From contig CAJNOP010000028.1 of the NCBI GenBank assembly GCA_905250075.1, positions 817,522 through 881,521 on the forward strand: a stretch of 64,000 nt of DNA, written 5' to 3'. Both the position numbers and the translations under genes were made by a program. The DNA comes from Rotaria sp. Silwood1. Taxonomy: Eukaryota > Rotifera > Eurotatoria > Philodinida > Philodinidae. The notes beneath the pieces are model-generated. The model ran no database searches. It saw nothing but the letters and a program-made list of their open reading frames with translations, and had not been told where the DNA came from. Position 1 is the first letter of the stretch; each line of letters starts with the position of its first letter. Of the stretch, positions 63,942 to 64,000 are shown in pieces.

Positions 63942-64000
63942 CATATGTTAATAAGTTAAATATGTGTCATAGACTAATCAGAAATTGATCTGAAACATAC

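Noticed and set aside
1..64000. Operon or spliced-leader organisation
   Set aside because: Genes are on both strands, well spaced, and no shared leader or clustered polycistron pattern is visible.

Overview
This is a nuclear, protein-coding eukaryotic window: very AT-rich, with GT-AG introns mostly 50-80 bases long and occasional introns above 1 kb. The gene set is that of an invertebrate animal: an innexin, a paramyosin, tektin-2, a PRDM3/16-type zinc-finger factor, a Rab27-effector-like protein, TMEM35A and possibly an intraflagellar dynein chain. Small introns, extreme AT content and a decayed methyltransferase-like family that I associate with rotifers suggest a rotifer (bdelloid-like), but this is inference, not proof. 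No rRNA, tRNA, CRISPR array, bacterial gene cluster or viral gene was recognised.

Layout: 1-471 is a short element with inverted ends that carries the tail of a reading frame. 2.3 and 5.9-6.7 kb hold two intronless genes of unknown function on +. 6.8-14.2 kb on - holds the two halves of a tektin-2 gene with several lesions; an intact four-exon innexin lies on + inside the roughly 4.2-kb gap between the halves. 14.7-16.0 kb is a five-exon coiled-coil gene (+). 19.5-24.9 kb (-) is a seven-exon PRDM3/16-like gene without a PR/SET domain, one intron of which is AT-AC. 25-35 kb is gene-poor, with two copies of a dead methyltransferase-like gene and an inverted-repeat element. 35.4-48.6 kb (+) is a 26-exon gene joining a Slp/MyRIP-type Rab-binding zinc finger to two titin-like Ig domains, with two possible extra start exons and one possible cassette exon. 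49.7-57.3 kb (+) is paramyosin in 14 exons. 60.4-60.9 kb (-) is TMEM35A in two exons. 62.7 kb to the window end (+) is the start of a charged protein, possibly DYNC2I1/WDR60.

The exon models were built by hand from splice signals and reading phase. The innexin (582 aa), coiled-coil (324 aa), PRDM (552 aa), Rab-effector/Ig (1394 aa), paramyosin (826 aa) and TMEM35A (151 aa) models all close in frame across every junction. The genes are separate transcription units and form no evident operon. Several relate to muscle (paramyosin, Ig protein) or cilia (tektin, possibly DYNC2I1), but nothing in the sequence shows coordinated control. Gene-free stretches and the long introns are filled by diverged, dispersed repeat-like sequence and microsatellites.
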